Shown here in pieces: positions 7,458-14,981 of a stretch of DNA of 64,000 nucleotides; position 1 is the stretch's first letter, and each line of letters starts with the position of its first letter. The notes under the pieces are model-generated. The model was not told the DNA's origin. It saw only the letters and a program-made list of their open reading frames with translations, and did not search any database. A program made the position numbers and the translations under genes. Source of the stretch: Streptomyces albidoflavus (GTDB taxonomy: Bacteria > Actinomycetota > Actinomycetes > Streptomycetales > Streptomycetaceae); the NCBI RefSeq assembly GCF_000719955.1, contig NZ_JOII01000017.1:135618-199617 (forward strand). The letters are read 5' to 3'.

Positions 7458-8621
7458 TCAGACCCGCATCGGCTGCGGCTCGTCGCGGCGCCCCGCGTCG
7501 GGGCCGTCGTACTCACGGATGATCTCGTACCGGGTGTTCCGCTCGACGGGCCGGAACCCTGCGTCGCGGATCAGGTCGAGGAGGTCGTCGCGGGTCAGCT
7601 TGTTCGGCGTGCCGTAGTTGTCGGCGTCGTGGGTGATCTTGTACTCGACCACCGAGCCGTCCATGTCGTCGGCGCCGTGCTGGAGGGCGAGCTGGGCGGT
7701 CTGCACGCCGTGCATCACCCAGAAGACCTTGACGTGCGGGACGTTGTCGAAGAGCAGCCGGGAGACGGCGAAGGTCTTCAGCGCCTCGGCGCCGGTGGCC
7801 ATGGTGGTGCGGGCCTGGAGCTTGTTGCGGACCTTGCCGTCCTTCATGTCCACGAAGTCGTGCTGGTAGCGCAGCGGGATGAAGACCTGGAAGCCGCCGG
7901 TCTCGTCCTGCAGCTCACGCAGCCGCAGGACGTGGTCGACGCGGTGGCGGGGCTCCTCGATGTGGCCGTAGAGCATCGTCGCCGGGGTCTTCAGCCCCTT
8001 CTCGTGGGCGAGGCGGTGGATGCGCGACCAGTCCTCCCAGTGGGTGGCGTGGTCGACGATGTGCTGACGGACCTCCCAGTCGAAGATCTCCGCGCCACCG
8101 CCGGTCAGCGACTCCAGGCCGGCCTCGATCAGCTCGTCGAGGATCTCGGAGGCGGGCATGCCCGAGATGGTCTCGAAGTGGTGGATCTCGGTGGCGGTGA
8201 ACGCCTTCAGGGAGACCTGCGGCAGCGCCTCCTTGAGGGCGGAGAGCGAGCGCGGGTAGTACCGCCACGGCAGCGAGGGGTGCAGGCCGTTGACGATGTG
8301 CAGCTCGGTGAGGTTCTCGCCCTCCATCGCCTTGGCGAGCTTCACCGCCTCCTCGATCCGCATCGTGTACGCGTCCTTCTCGCCCGGCTTGCGCTGGAAC
8401 GAGCAGTAGGCGCACGAGGCGGTGCACACATTGGTCATATTGAGGTGGCGGTTGACGTTGAAGTGGACGACGTCGCCGTTCTTGCGCGTCCGCACCTCGT
8501 GGGCGAGGCCGCCGAGCCACGCCAGGTCGTCGCAGCCGTAGAGGGCGATGCCGTCCTCGCGGGTCAGCCGCTCACCGGCCCGGACCTTCTCCTCCAGCTC
8601 ACGCTTGAGCCCCGCGTCCAT
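7458..8621 (-). CDS. mqnE: aminofutalosine synthase, radical SAM
   Basis: This enzyme of the futalosine menaquinone pathway joins 3-[(1-carboxyvinyl)oxy]benzoate and adenosine into 6-amino-6-deoxyfutalosine. The 387-residue protein has the radical-SAM cluster motif CTASCAYC (Cys residues spaced 3 and 2), followed by SFQRKPGEKDAYTM, then TEIHHFETISG and TMLYGHIE, which fit the MqnE/MqnC group; length and overall similarity favour MqnE. It starts at the ATG at 8621. Other pathway genes (prenyltransferase, UbiD-type and UbiX-type proteins) lie 1-4 kb upstream on the same strand. MqnC is the alternative, considered less likely. Confidence 0.9.
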   Translation of the reverse strand: MDAGLKRELEEKVRAGERLTREDGIALYGCDDLAWLGGLAHEVRTRKNGDVVHFNVNRHLNMTNVCTASCAYCSFQRKPGEKDAYTMRIEEAVKLAKAMEGENLTELHIVNGLHPSLPWRYYPRSLSALKEALPQVSLKAFTATEIHHFETISGMPASEILDELIEAGLESLTGGGAEIFDWEVRQHIVDHATHWEDWSRIHRLAHEKGLKTPATMLYGHIEEPRHRVDHVLRLRELQDETGGFQVFIPLRYQHDFVDMKDGKVRNKLQARTTMATGAEALKTFAVSRLLFDNVPHVKVFWVMHGVQTAQLALQHGADDMDGSVVEYKITHDADNYGTPNKLTRDDLLDLIRDAGFRPVERNTRYEIIREYDGPDAGRRDEPQPMRV

Positions 8622-8691
8622 CCGGCTGCCTTCCTCTCGCCTGCGTCGCGGCCCCTCCCGTCGCCGGAGGAACCGGGTCGAGCCTACGCCT

Positions 8692-8728
8692 AGGGCCCCG
8701 ACGCACCGAAGCCGCCCGCCGGGGCCCT
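8692..8728 (-). terminator. hairpin terminator after the Lrp gene
   Basis: AGGGCCCCG (8692-8700) pairs with CGGGGCCCT (8720-8728), just past the stop of the minus-strand Lrp gene at 8742 and upstream of mqnE. Confidence 0.55.
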
Positions 8729-8741
8729 GCGAAGTGTCCCC

Positions 8742-9197
8742 TCACTCCTCCTCAGGCAGCTCCCCCACCCGGTTCTCCCACTTGGTGGAGAGGACGACGG
8801 TGGTGCGGGTGCGGGAGACGCCCCGGGTGCCGGAGAGGCGGCGGATGGTGCGCTCCAGGCCGTCGACGTTGCCGACGCGGACCTTGAGCATGTACGAGTC
8901 GTCGCCCGCGATGAACCAGCAGTCCTCGATCTCGTGCAGGTCGCGCAGGCGCTGGGCCACGTCCTCGTGGTCGGCGGCGTCCGAGAGGGAGATGCCGATG
9001 AGCGCGGTGACGCCGAGGCCGAGCGCCTCCGAGGCGACGGTGGCGCGGTAGCCGGTGATGACCCCGGCGGCCTCCAGCCGGTTGATGCGGTCCGTGACGC
9101 TCGGCCCGGAGAGCCCGACGAGCCGGCCCAGCTCGGCGTAGGAGGCCCGGCCGTTCTCCCGGAGCGCCTGAATGAGCTGCCTGTCCACCGCGTCCAT
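8742..9197 (-). CDS. Lrp/AsnC-family transcriptional regulator
   Basis: The 151-residue protein has an N-terminal helix-turn-helix (MDAVDRQLIQALRENGR, then AELGRLVGLSGPSVTDRINR) and a C-terminal RAM ligand-binding domain with the usual DDSYMLKVRV and a closing TTVVLSTKWE strand. It probably forms octameric or dimeric complexes and senses an amino acid. It starts at the ATG at 9197. A strong promoter with a short inverted repeat GTTC-TCGCG-GAAC (9222-9234) lies just upstream, which would allow autoregulation. It lies within the menaquinone gene group, but a link to that pathway is only positional. Confidence 0.92.
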   Translation of the reverse strand: MDAVDRQLIQALRENGRASYAELGRLVGLSGPSVTDRINRLEAAGVITGYRATVASEALGLGVTALIGISLSDAADHEDVAQRLRDLHEIEDCWFIAGDDSYMLKVRVGNVDGLERTIRRLSGTRGVSRTRTTVVLSTKWENRVGELPEEE

Positions 9198-9236
9198 ACC
9201 AGAAGCCTTCCATTGTTTAGCGTTCTCGCGGAACTA

Positions 9237-9265
9237 TGTATAGAATCAAAGGCGAGCGGGGTCAA
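9237..9265 (-). promoter_or_regulatory. sigma-70-type promoter for the Lrp gene
   Basis: On the minus strand TTGACC (9265-9260), a 17-base spacer and TATACA (9242-9237) form a near-consensus promoter, unusual in this GC-rich DNA. Transcription would start near 9230, over the GTTC/GAAC inverted repeat at 9222-9234. Confidence 0.75.
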
Positions 9266-9367
9266 GGTCCTGAGAATCTTTCCTGATCGGAGCGATTCGC
9301 CAACGACTGCCACCCGACCGCTCAGCCAGGGGAACGATCAAAGACGATCATCAGGAGTGACCACACC

Positions 9368-9505
9368 GTGTACACGATCGAGATGGCCTACGCGCACATG
9401 CGCTCCCTCCAGGAGCTGGCCAACCGTTCGCGTTCCGACCAGCCCGCAGCCGCCCACAAGGTCGACCGGACCCGGGGCCCGCGGCGCACCACGAAGAAGC
9501 GCTGA
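9368..9505 (+). CDS. conserved-looking 45-residue basic small protein
   Basis: A GTG start with AGGAG ten bases upstream opens a 45-residue gene whose product begins MYTIEMAYAHMRSLQELANR and ends in a basic tail (RGPRRTTKKR). The first 20 residues can form an amphipathic helix, and the second half is rich in Arg and Lys. Codon use has the expected Streptomyces third-position GC. It diverges from the Lrp gene and converges on the UbiX gene, and a hairpin follows it. I recognise no domain. RNA or DNA binding would fit the composition but is unproven. Confidence 0.65.
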   Translation: MYTIEMAYAHMRSLQELANRSRSDQPAAAHKVDRTRGPRRTTKKR

Positions 9506-9549
9506 CCGAGCGCGAACCAAGCGCTGACACCGAAGAACAGCGCTGAACA

Positions 9550-9570
9550 GGACGGGCCACGGGCCCGTCC
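9550..9570 (+). terminator. hairpin terminator after small basic gene
   Basis: GGACGGGCC (9550-9558), loop ACG and GGCCCGTCC (9562-9570) form a perfect 9-bp stem between the convergent small gene (stop 9505) and the UbiX gene (stop 9632). Confidence 0.6.
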
Positions 9571-9631
9571 ACGCACCGTCCCGGCGCGGCACCCGACAGG
9601 GTCCGCGCCGGTCGTCGTGGGCGGGCCGGTC

Positions 9632-10309
9632 TCACGCCGGACGCCCCCCGCCCAGCTCCCCGCGCCAGCGCCGGTACAGCCCGTGCCCGACCCCGGCCGC
9701 ATCCAGCACCCGCCCGGCGACGAAGTCGACCAGGTCCTGGATGTGGGTGGCGCCCGCGTAGAAGGCCGGGGAGGCGGGCAGGACGATCGCGCCGGCCTCG
9801 TCCAGCGCCACCAGCTGCTGGAGCGTGGCCCGGTTCAGCGGGGTCTCCCGCACCGTCACCACCAGCGGCCTGCGCTCCTTGAGGGTGACGCTCGCCGTCC
9901 GCTGGAGCAGGTCCTTGGAGAGCCCCAGCGCGATCCCGGCCACGCTCGCCGTCGAGGCGGGCACCACCAGCATCCCGCGCGCCGGGTACGAGCCGGAGGA
10001 GGGCCCGGCCGCCAGGTCCCCGGCGGGCCAGTACCGCACCCGCTCCCCCGCCAGCGCGTCGGCCACCTCGAAGGTGTGGGGCTTGCCGTCGGCGCCCCGG
10101 GCCAGCCAGGCCGCCAGGTCCTCGCGCCAGTGGGCGTCGCGGAAGGAGATGCCGGTCTCGTCCAGCAGGGTCAGCCGGGCGGCCCGGCTGACGACCAGGT
10201 CGACGTCCTCGCCGGCCGCCAGCAGGCCGCGCAGCACCGCCGCGGCGAACGGGGTGCCGGAGGCGCCCGAGACGCCGACGATCCAGGGGCGGCGCCGGTC
10301 GGCGGTCAT
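9632..10309 (-). CDS. UbiX-family flavin prenyltransferase
   Basis: This enzyme attaches a dimethylallyl group to FMN to make prenylated FMN, the cofactor of UbiD-type decarboxylases; a UbiD-type gene is two genes upstream. The 225-residue protein has the FMN-binding start VGVSGASGTPFA, the PASTASVAGIALGLSKDLL stretch and RRPLVVTVRETPLN. It starts at the ATG at 10309, 40 bases after the prenyltransferase gene, so the three genes form one unit ubiD-mqnP-ubiX. In S. coelicolor the corresponding gene is, from memory, SCO4492. Confidence 0.92.
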   Translation of the reverse strand: MTADRRRPWIVGVSGASGTPFAAAVLRGLLAAGEDVDLVVSRAARLTLLDETGISFRDAHWREDLAAWLARGADGKPHTFEVADALAGERVRYWPAGDLAAGPSSGSYPARGMLVVPASTASVAGIALGLSKDLLQRTASVTLKERRPLVVTVRETPLNRATLQQLVALDEAGAIVLPASPAFYAGATHIQDLVDFVAGRVLDAAGVGHGLYRRWRGELGGGRPA

Positions 10310-10349
10310 GGACGCCCTTCCTCTCGTGTACGGGTGACGGCGGCCGGGC

Positions 10350-11273
10350 TCAGCCGAGGCTCAGCCCGCGGACCAGCAGGTCGGCGAAGGCGAAGACGAA
10401 GAGGCTGATGCCGATGAAGCCGTTGGTGGTGAAGAAGGCCCGGTTGAGCCGGGACAGGTCGTGCGGCCGCACGATGGAGTGCTCGTAGACGAAGGCCGCG
10501 GCGACCACGACGAGGCCGGTCCAGAAGAGCACCCCGGCGTCGGTGAGCAGGCCGTACCAGACGAAGAGGCCGGTCACCACGGCGTGGCTGACGCGGGCGC
10601 CCCACAGGGCGGCCGGGATGCCGAAGCGGGCCGGGACCGACCTGACGCCGTGGGCGCGGTCGGCCGCCACGTCCTGGCAGGCGAAGATCAGGTCGAAGCC
10701 GCCGATCCAGACGCCCACCGCGAGCCCCAGCACCACGGCCTCCCACGACCAGGCCCCGGTGATGGCGAGCCAGGCGCCGACCGGGCCCATCGCCTGGGCG
10801 AGGCCGAGGATGGCGTGCGGGTAGTGGGTGAACCGCTTGCCGTACGGATAGACCACCATCGGCACCACGGCGACGGGGGCCAGCGCCAGGCAGAGCGGGT
10901 TGAGCGCGGCGGCCGCGGCCAGGAAGACGGCGAGGGCGACCAGCGCGCCGGTCCAGGCAGAGCGGACCGAGACGGCGCCGGTGACCAGTTCGCGGGTGGC
11001 GGTGCGCGGGTTCCGGGCGTCGATCTCGCGGTCGATGATCCGGTTGGCGGCCATCGCGAAGGTGCGCAGGCCCACCATGGCGATCGTGACGAGCAGCAGG
11101 TCGAGCCAGTGGACCCGGCCGTCCATCAGGAAGCCCGCGGTGAAGGCGGCGATGTAGGCGAAGGGCAGCGCGAAGACCGAGTGCTCGATCATCACCAGCC
11201 TGAGGAAGCTCTTGACCTTCCCCGACCGCACCGGTTCGGGCCCCACGGCCTCGGAGGCGGCGGAGGCGCTCAC
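10350..11273 (-). CDS. mqnP: menaquinone biosynthesis prenyltransferase (UbiA superfamily)
   Basis: This integral membrane enzyme transfers a polyprenyl chain to the aromatic intermediate of the futalosine pathway. The 307-residue protein has the first Asp-rich motif NRIIDREIDARN and the second DLIFACQDVAADR, with about nine hydrophobic segments, as in the UbiA fold. The start is a GTG at 11273 that overlaps the stop of the UbiD-type gene (GTGA). The location between UbiD-type and UbiX-type genes supports MqnP rather than another UbiA paralogue. Confidence 0.92.
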   Translation of the reverse strand: MSASAASEAVGPEPVRSGKVKSFLRLVMIEHSVFALPFAYIAAFTAGFLMDGRVHWLDLLLVTIAMVGLRTFAMAANRIIDREIDARNPRTATRELVTGAVSVRSAWTGALVALAVFLAAAAALNPLCLALAPVAVVPMVVYPYGKRFTHYPHAILGLAQAMGPVGAWLAITGAWSWEAVVLGLAVGVWIGGFDLIFACQDVAADRAHGVRSVPARFGIPAALWGARVSHAVVTGLFVWYGLLTDAGVLFWTGLVVVAAAFVYEHSIVRPHDLSRLNRAFFTTNGFIGISLFVFAFADLLVRGLSLG

Positions 11274-12721
11274 AGTCCGTACTCCTTCCACCGCTGGTCG
11301 ACGAGGGCGGCGGTGTCCGGGTCGGAGACGACCATCTCGGGCCAGCCGCCGTCGCGGGTGTACCCCTCCTCGGGCAGCTTCTTGGTCGCGTCGATCCCGG
11401 CCTTGCCGCCCCAGAACTGCTGGTACGAGGAGTGGTCGAGGTGGTCGACCGGGCCCTCCACGACGGTGAGGTCCCGGGCGTAGTCGGTGTTGCCCAGCGC
11501 CCGCCAGGCGACCTCGTGCAGGTCGTGGACGTCGCAGTCGGCGTCGACCACGATGATCAGCTTGGTCAGCGACATCATGTGCGCGCCCCAGATGGCGTGC
11601 ATGACCTTCTGCGCGTGCTTCGGGTACTTCTTGTCGATCGAGACGATCGCGCAGTTGTGGAAGCCGCCGGCCTCGGGCAGGTGGTAGTCGACGATGTCCG
11701 GGATGATGATCTTGAGCAGCGGCAGGAAGAACCGCTCGGTGGCGCGGCCCAGCGGCCCGTCCTCGGTCGGTGGACGGCCGACCACGATCGACTGGAGCAG
11801 CGGGCGGCGCCGCATCGTCACGCAGTCGATGGTCAGCGCGGGGAACGGTTCCTGCGGCGTGTAGAAGCCGGTGTGGTCGCCGAACGGGCCCTCGGGCAGC
11901 ATCTCGCCCGGCTCCAGCCAGCCCTCCAGGACCACCTCGGCCTGGGCCGGGACCTGGAGCGGGACCGTCTTGCAGTCGACCATCTCGACCCGCTTGCCCT
12001 GGAGGAACCCGGCGAACAGGTACTCGTCCATGTCCCCGGGGAGCGGCGCGGTGGAGGCGTAGGTGACGGCGGGCGGGCAGCCGAAGGCGATGGCGACCGG
12101 CAGCCGCTCCCCGCGCTGGGCGGCCAGCTGGTAGTGGTTGTGGCTGTTCTTGTGGATCTGCCAGTGCATGCCGATGGTGCGCTTGTCGTGGCGCTGGAGG
12201 CGGTAGAGCCCGAGGTTGCGCATGCCGTTGACGGGGCTCTTGGTGTGGGTCAGGCCCAGGTTGAAGAAGGAGCCGCCGTCCTCGGGCCAGGTGAAGAGGG
12301 CCGGGAGCCGGTCCAGGTCGACCTGGTCGCCCTGGAGCACGACCTCCTGGACGGGCGCGTCCTTCACCTTCTTCGGCGGGATGTGCGCGACCGAGCCGAG
12401 CTTGCCGAGGGCGTCCCGCATCCCCATGAAGCCCTGCGGCAGCTCCGGCTTGAGCAGCGAGCCGATCTTCTCGGTGATCTGGTCGAAGGACTTCAGCCCG
12501 AGCGACTTGAGCAGCCGCCGGTCGGTGCCGAAGACGTTCATCGCCAGCGGCATGTCCGAGCCCTTGACGTTCTCGAAGAGCAGCGCCGGGCCGCCGGCCT
12601 TGTTGACGCGGTCGACGATCTCCCCGATCTCCAGGTACGGATCGACTTCGGCCTTGATGCGCTTGAGGTCGCCATCGCGCTCCAGGGCGCGGAGGAGCGA
12701 GCGAAGATCGTCGTAAGCCAT
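11270..12721 (-). CDS. mqnL: menaquinone biosynthesis decarboxylase (UbiD family)
   Basis: This prenylated-FMN-dependent decarboxylase removes the ring carboxyl group during late futalosine-pathway menaquinone synthesis. The 483-residue product starts MAYDDLRSLLRALERDGDLK at the ATG at 12721; the frame stays open 69 bases further upstream, but without family resemblance. Typical UbiD stretches are GPALLFENVKGSD, EGPFGDHTGFYTP and FHNCAIVSIDKKYPKHAQKV. It is first in a three-gene unit with the prenyltransferase (4-base overlap) and the flavin prenyltransferase that supplies its cofactor. The symbol rests on context and family. Confidence 0.88.
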   Translation of the reverse strand: MAYDDLRSLLRALERDGDLKRIKAEVDPYLEIGEIVDRVNKAGGPALLFENVKGSDMPLAMNVFGTDRRLLKSLGLKSFDQITEKIGSLLKPELPQGFMGMRDALGKLGSVAHIPPKKVKDAPVQEVVLQGDQVDLDRLPALFTWPEDGGSFFNLGLTHTKSPVNGMRNLGLYRLQRHDKRTIGMHWQIHKNSHNHYQLAAQRGERLPVAIAFGCPPAVTYASTAPLPGDMDEYLFAGFLQGKRVEMVDCKTVPLQVPAQAEVVLEGWLEPGEMLPEGPFGDHTGFYTPQEPFPALTIDCVTMRRRPLLQSIVVGRPPTEDGPLGRATERFFLPLLKIIIPDIVDYHLPEAGGFHNCAIVSIDKKYPKHAQKVMHAIWGAHMMSLTKLIIVVDADCDVHDLHEVAWRALGNTDYARDLTVVEGPVDHLDHSSYQQFWGGKAGIDATKKLPEEGYTRDGGWPEMVVSDPDTAALVDQRWKEYGL

Positions 12722-12807
12722 GCCGTCCAGTATCCGGCACCGGCTAACCTTGGCCGGTAATGGGGCCCTGATCGGGTCTCCTACCGCCACACACAGGGGG
12801 ACGCCTC

Positions 12808-13221
12808 ATGCTCCGGGTGCTGATGATCCTTGTGCCTCTGGCACTGAGCATCTACGCGTTCATCGACTGCATCACCACCGACGAGAAGGACATCAAGCAC
12901 ATCCCGAAGCCCCTCTGGGCCATCCTCGTGCTGCTCTTCCCCCTGGTGGGCTCCATCTCCTGGCTGATCGTCGGCAAGGACCGCGCCACGGCGGGCCCCG
13001 GCCCGCTGGCCGGACGCCGCTCGGGCGGCGGCTGGGTCGCGCCGGACGACAACCCGGACTTCCTCAAGTCGCTGAAGGACGACGGGAAGGGCCCGGACGC
13101 CTCCGACGACACCGCCTTCCGGGAGAGCTGGGAGGAGGACCTGCGCCGCCGCGAGGAGGAGCTGAAGCGCCGCGAGTCCAAGGACGAGCCGCGTCCCAAG
13201 GACCCCGACGAGGAGAAGTAG
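12808..13221 (+). CDS. PLDc_N-domain small membrane protein
   Basis: The 137-residue protein has two membrane helices (about residues 2-22 and 36-56) containing the PLDc_N signature: [20 protein letters not shown] followed by a glycine and a basic residue. A cytoplasmic tail rich in Glu, Arg and Lys follows ([17 protein letters not shown] forms a short coiled coil). The family is the N-terminal membrane part of cardiolipin synthases, here without the catalytic domain; its role is unknown. The ATG at 12808 follows GGGGGA. It diverges from the UbiD-type gene with an 86-base gap. Confidence 0.82.
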   Translation: MLRVLMILVPLALSIYAFIDCITTDEKDIKHIPKPLWAILVLLFPLVGSISWLIVGKDRATAGPGPLAGRRSGGGWVAPDDNPDFLKSLKDDGKGPDASDDTAFRESWEEDLRRREEELKRRESKDEPRPKDPDEEK

Positions 13222-13239
13222 GGGCCTGGTGTACGGGGC

Positions 13240-13758
13240 TCAGCCCGCGGCGTAGGCGTCGCGCAGCTGGCGCCAGCGGTCCAGGGTCCAGGTGGACCAG
13301 TCGGGGGCGCGGCCGTCGAGGGCCTCGCGCAGGTACTCGAAGTGCTGGTGCCAGCCGGCGAGGGCGTCCAGGCGCATCGCCGCGCCGCCCTTGAACTCGT
13401 TGGTGAAGCGCAGGGCGGTGGCGTCGGGCCCGGTGGGCTCCAGGTGGAAGCGGACCCGGCCGTGGTACGGCGCGACGGTGTACTCGGCGACCCGCCAGAC
13501 GTCCCAGGCGGTGACACGGCCGGTGACCACGGCGGCCTCCTCGGGGAGCCCGCCGCCGCTCAGGCAGCGCAGGGTGACGGCCCCGCCGAGCCGCGGCTCC
13601 AGCACCTCGGCGGCGGCCAGCCAGCCCGGCAGTCCCTCCGGCGTGGCGACCGCCTGCCAGACGCGGTCCACGGGGTGCGGCAGGGGCAGCAGGAAGCGGA
13701 GCGTCTGGTAGTGCCCCCAGGCGTGGCCCGCGCCGGGGCGGACGGTGCTGTCGGTCAT
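13240..13758 (-). CDS. SRPBCC/AHSA1-like protein
   Basis: The 172-residue protein fits the START/Bet v1-like SRPBCC fold: LRFLLPLPHPVDRVWQAVAT at the N-terminus, an ATPEGLPGWLA stretch, alternating beta-strands in the middle, and a C-terminal helix with GWHQHFEYLREALDGR. Such proteins bind small hydrophobic ligands or act as Aha1-like factors, and no specific role can be assigned. It starts at the ATG at 13758. It converges with the PLDc_N gene, leaving only 18 bases between the stops. Confidence 0.78.
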   Translation of the reverse strand: MTDSTVRPGAGHAWGHYQTLRFLLPLPHPVDRVWQAVATPEGLPGWLAAAEVLEPRLGGAVTLRCLSGGGLPEEAAVVTGRVTAWDVWRVAEYTVAPYHGRVRFHLEPTGPDATALRFTNEFKGGAAMRLDALAGWHQHFEYLREALDGRAPDWSTWTLDRWRQLRDAYAAG

Positions 13759-13860
13759 AGCCTCAAGGATCGGCCGCGACGTGCCGGGCCGCTCCCTGTG
13801 ACACGCGGCGGGACACGCAGGAGGGACCGGCCCCGTGTGCGGGCCGGCCCCTCCCGGGCG

Positions 13861-13895
13861 TGTCCGGTGTCCGGTGTCCGGTGTCCGGTGTCCGG
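13861..13895. repeat. tandem repeat, five copies of TGTCCGG
   Basis: Five exact copies of the heptamer TGTCCGG occupy 13861-13895 and abut the stop codon of the ccsB gene at 13896. A unit of seven bases allows length change by slippage without touching the coding sequence. Confidence 0.9.
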
Positions 13896-14981
13896 TCAGA
13901 CTCCGGCGTAGGAGTGCTTGCCGGTGACGAAGATGTTGACGCCGTAGTAGTTGAACAGCCAGCAGCCGAAGGCGATCAGCGCCAGGGCGGCGGCCTTGCG
14001 GCCCTTCCAGCCGGCGGTGGCGCGGGCGTGCAGGTAGCAGGCGTAGGCGACCCAGGTGATGAAGGACCAGACCTCCTTGGGGTCCCACCCCCAGTACCGG
14101 CCCCAGGCGTCGCCGGCCCAGATGGCGCCCGCGATGATGGTGAAGGTCCACAGCGGGAAGACGGCGGCGTTGACCCGGTAGGCGAACTTGTCCAGGGTCG
14201 AGGCGGCGGGCAGCCGCTCCATGATCGAGGAGCGCAGCGCGCTGGTCTTCTCGCCCCGGGCGACCTTGGCCTCGTAGAAGTCCTTCAGCAGGTAGCCGAG
14301 GGTGCCGACGGCGCCGAGGTAGAAGACGGCGCCGCAGAAGATGGCGGTGGAGACGTGGATCCACAGCCAGTACGAGTCGAGGGCGGGGGCCAGCTGGTCG
14401 CTGTCGGTGTAGAGGACCGTGGTGGCCAGGCCCAGGTCGAGCAGGACCGTGGTGACCAGGGGCAGGCCGACCCAGCGGACCTTCTTCTTGGCGAAGAGGA
14501 AGCCCAGGTACGTGCCGACGGCCACCGTGGTGAAGGTGATCGAGAACTCGTACATGTTGCCCCAGGGCGCGCGCTGCACCGACAGGGCGCGGGCGACGAC
14601 GCCGGCCGCCTCCAGGACGAAGGCGAGGACCGTCAGCGAGATCGCGATCCGGCCGTAGACGTCGCCCTGCGCGTCGTGGCCGGCGGCGCCGGGCCCGTCG
14701 GGGACGTCGCGGGTGCCGGCGGCCGAGCGGGTGACGACCTTGGGCCGGTCCAGGACGGCGGTCCCGCCGTCCTTCTGGCGGACGGTCACGGCGGGCGCGG
14801 CGGCCTTCTCGCCCTGCCCGCCGCTGAGCGCGGCGGCGGTGCGGCCGACCTTGCTGCGCCCGCCGAGCACCCACTCGGCGATGTGGGCGAAGAAGGCCAG
14901 GGTGTAGACGGCCATCGAGGAGTAGACCAGCCAGTTGCTGTACTGGGCCAGGTTCTCGTTGGCGGCGGCGGCGAGATTCAC
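13896..14981 (-). CDS. ccsB: cytochrome c biogenesis protein CcsB/ResC
   Basis: This is the membrane subunit of the system II cytochrome c synthase that handles heme outside the membrane. The 361-residue protein has about eight membrane segments and the heme-handling WWD motif in WGRYWGWDPKEVWSFITW. Flanking His residues lie in WLWIHVSTA and HSYAGV. A poorly conserved, charged loop of about 60 residues (44-105) separates the first segment from the core. The ATG at 14981 overlaps the resB stop (ATGA), so the two are coupled. It is the last gene of resA-ccdA-resB-ccsB. Confidence 0.95.
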   Translation of the reverse strand: MNLAAAANENLAQYSNWLVYSSMAVYTLAFFAHIAEWVLGGRSKVGRTAAALSGGQGEKAAAPAVTVRQKDGGTAVLDRPKVVTRSAAGTRDVPDGPGAAGHDAQGDVYGRIAISLTVLAFVLEAAGVVARALSVQRAPWGNMYEFSITFTTVAVGTYLGFLFAKKKVRWVGLPLVTTVLLDLGLATTVLYTDSDQLAPALDSYWLWIHVSTAIFCGAVFYLGAVGTLGYLLKDFYEAKVARGEKTSALRSSIMERLPAASTLDKFAYRVNAAVFPLWTFTIIAGAIWAGDAWGRYWGWDPKEVWSFITWVAYACYLHARATAGWKGRKAAALALIAFGCWLFNYYGVNIFVTGKHSYAGV

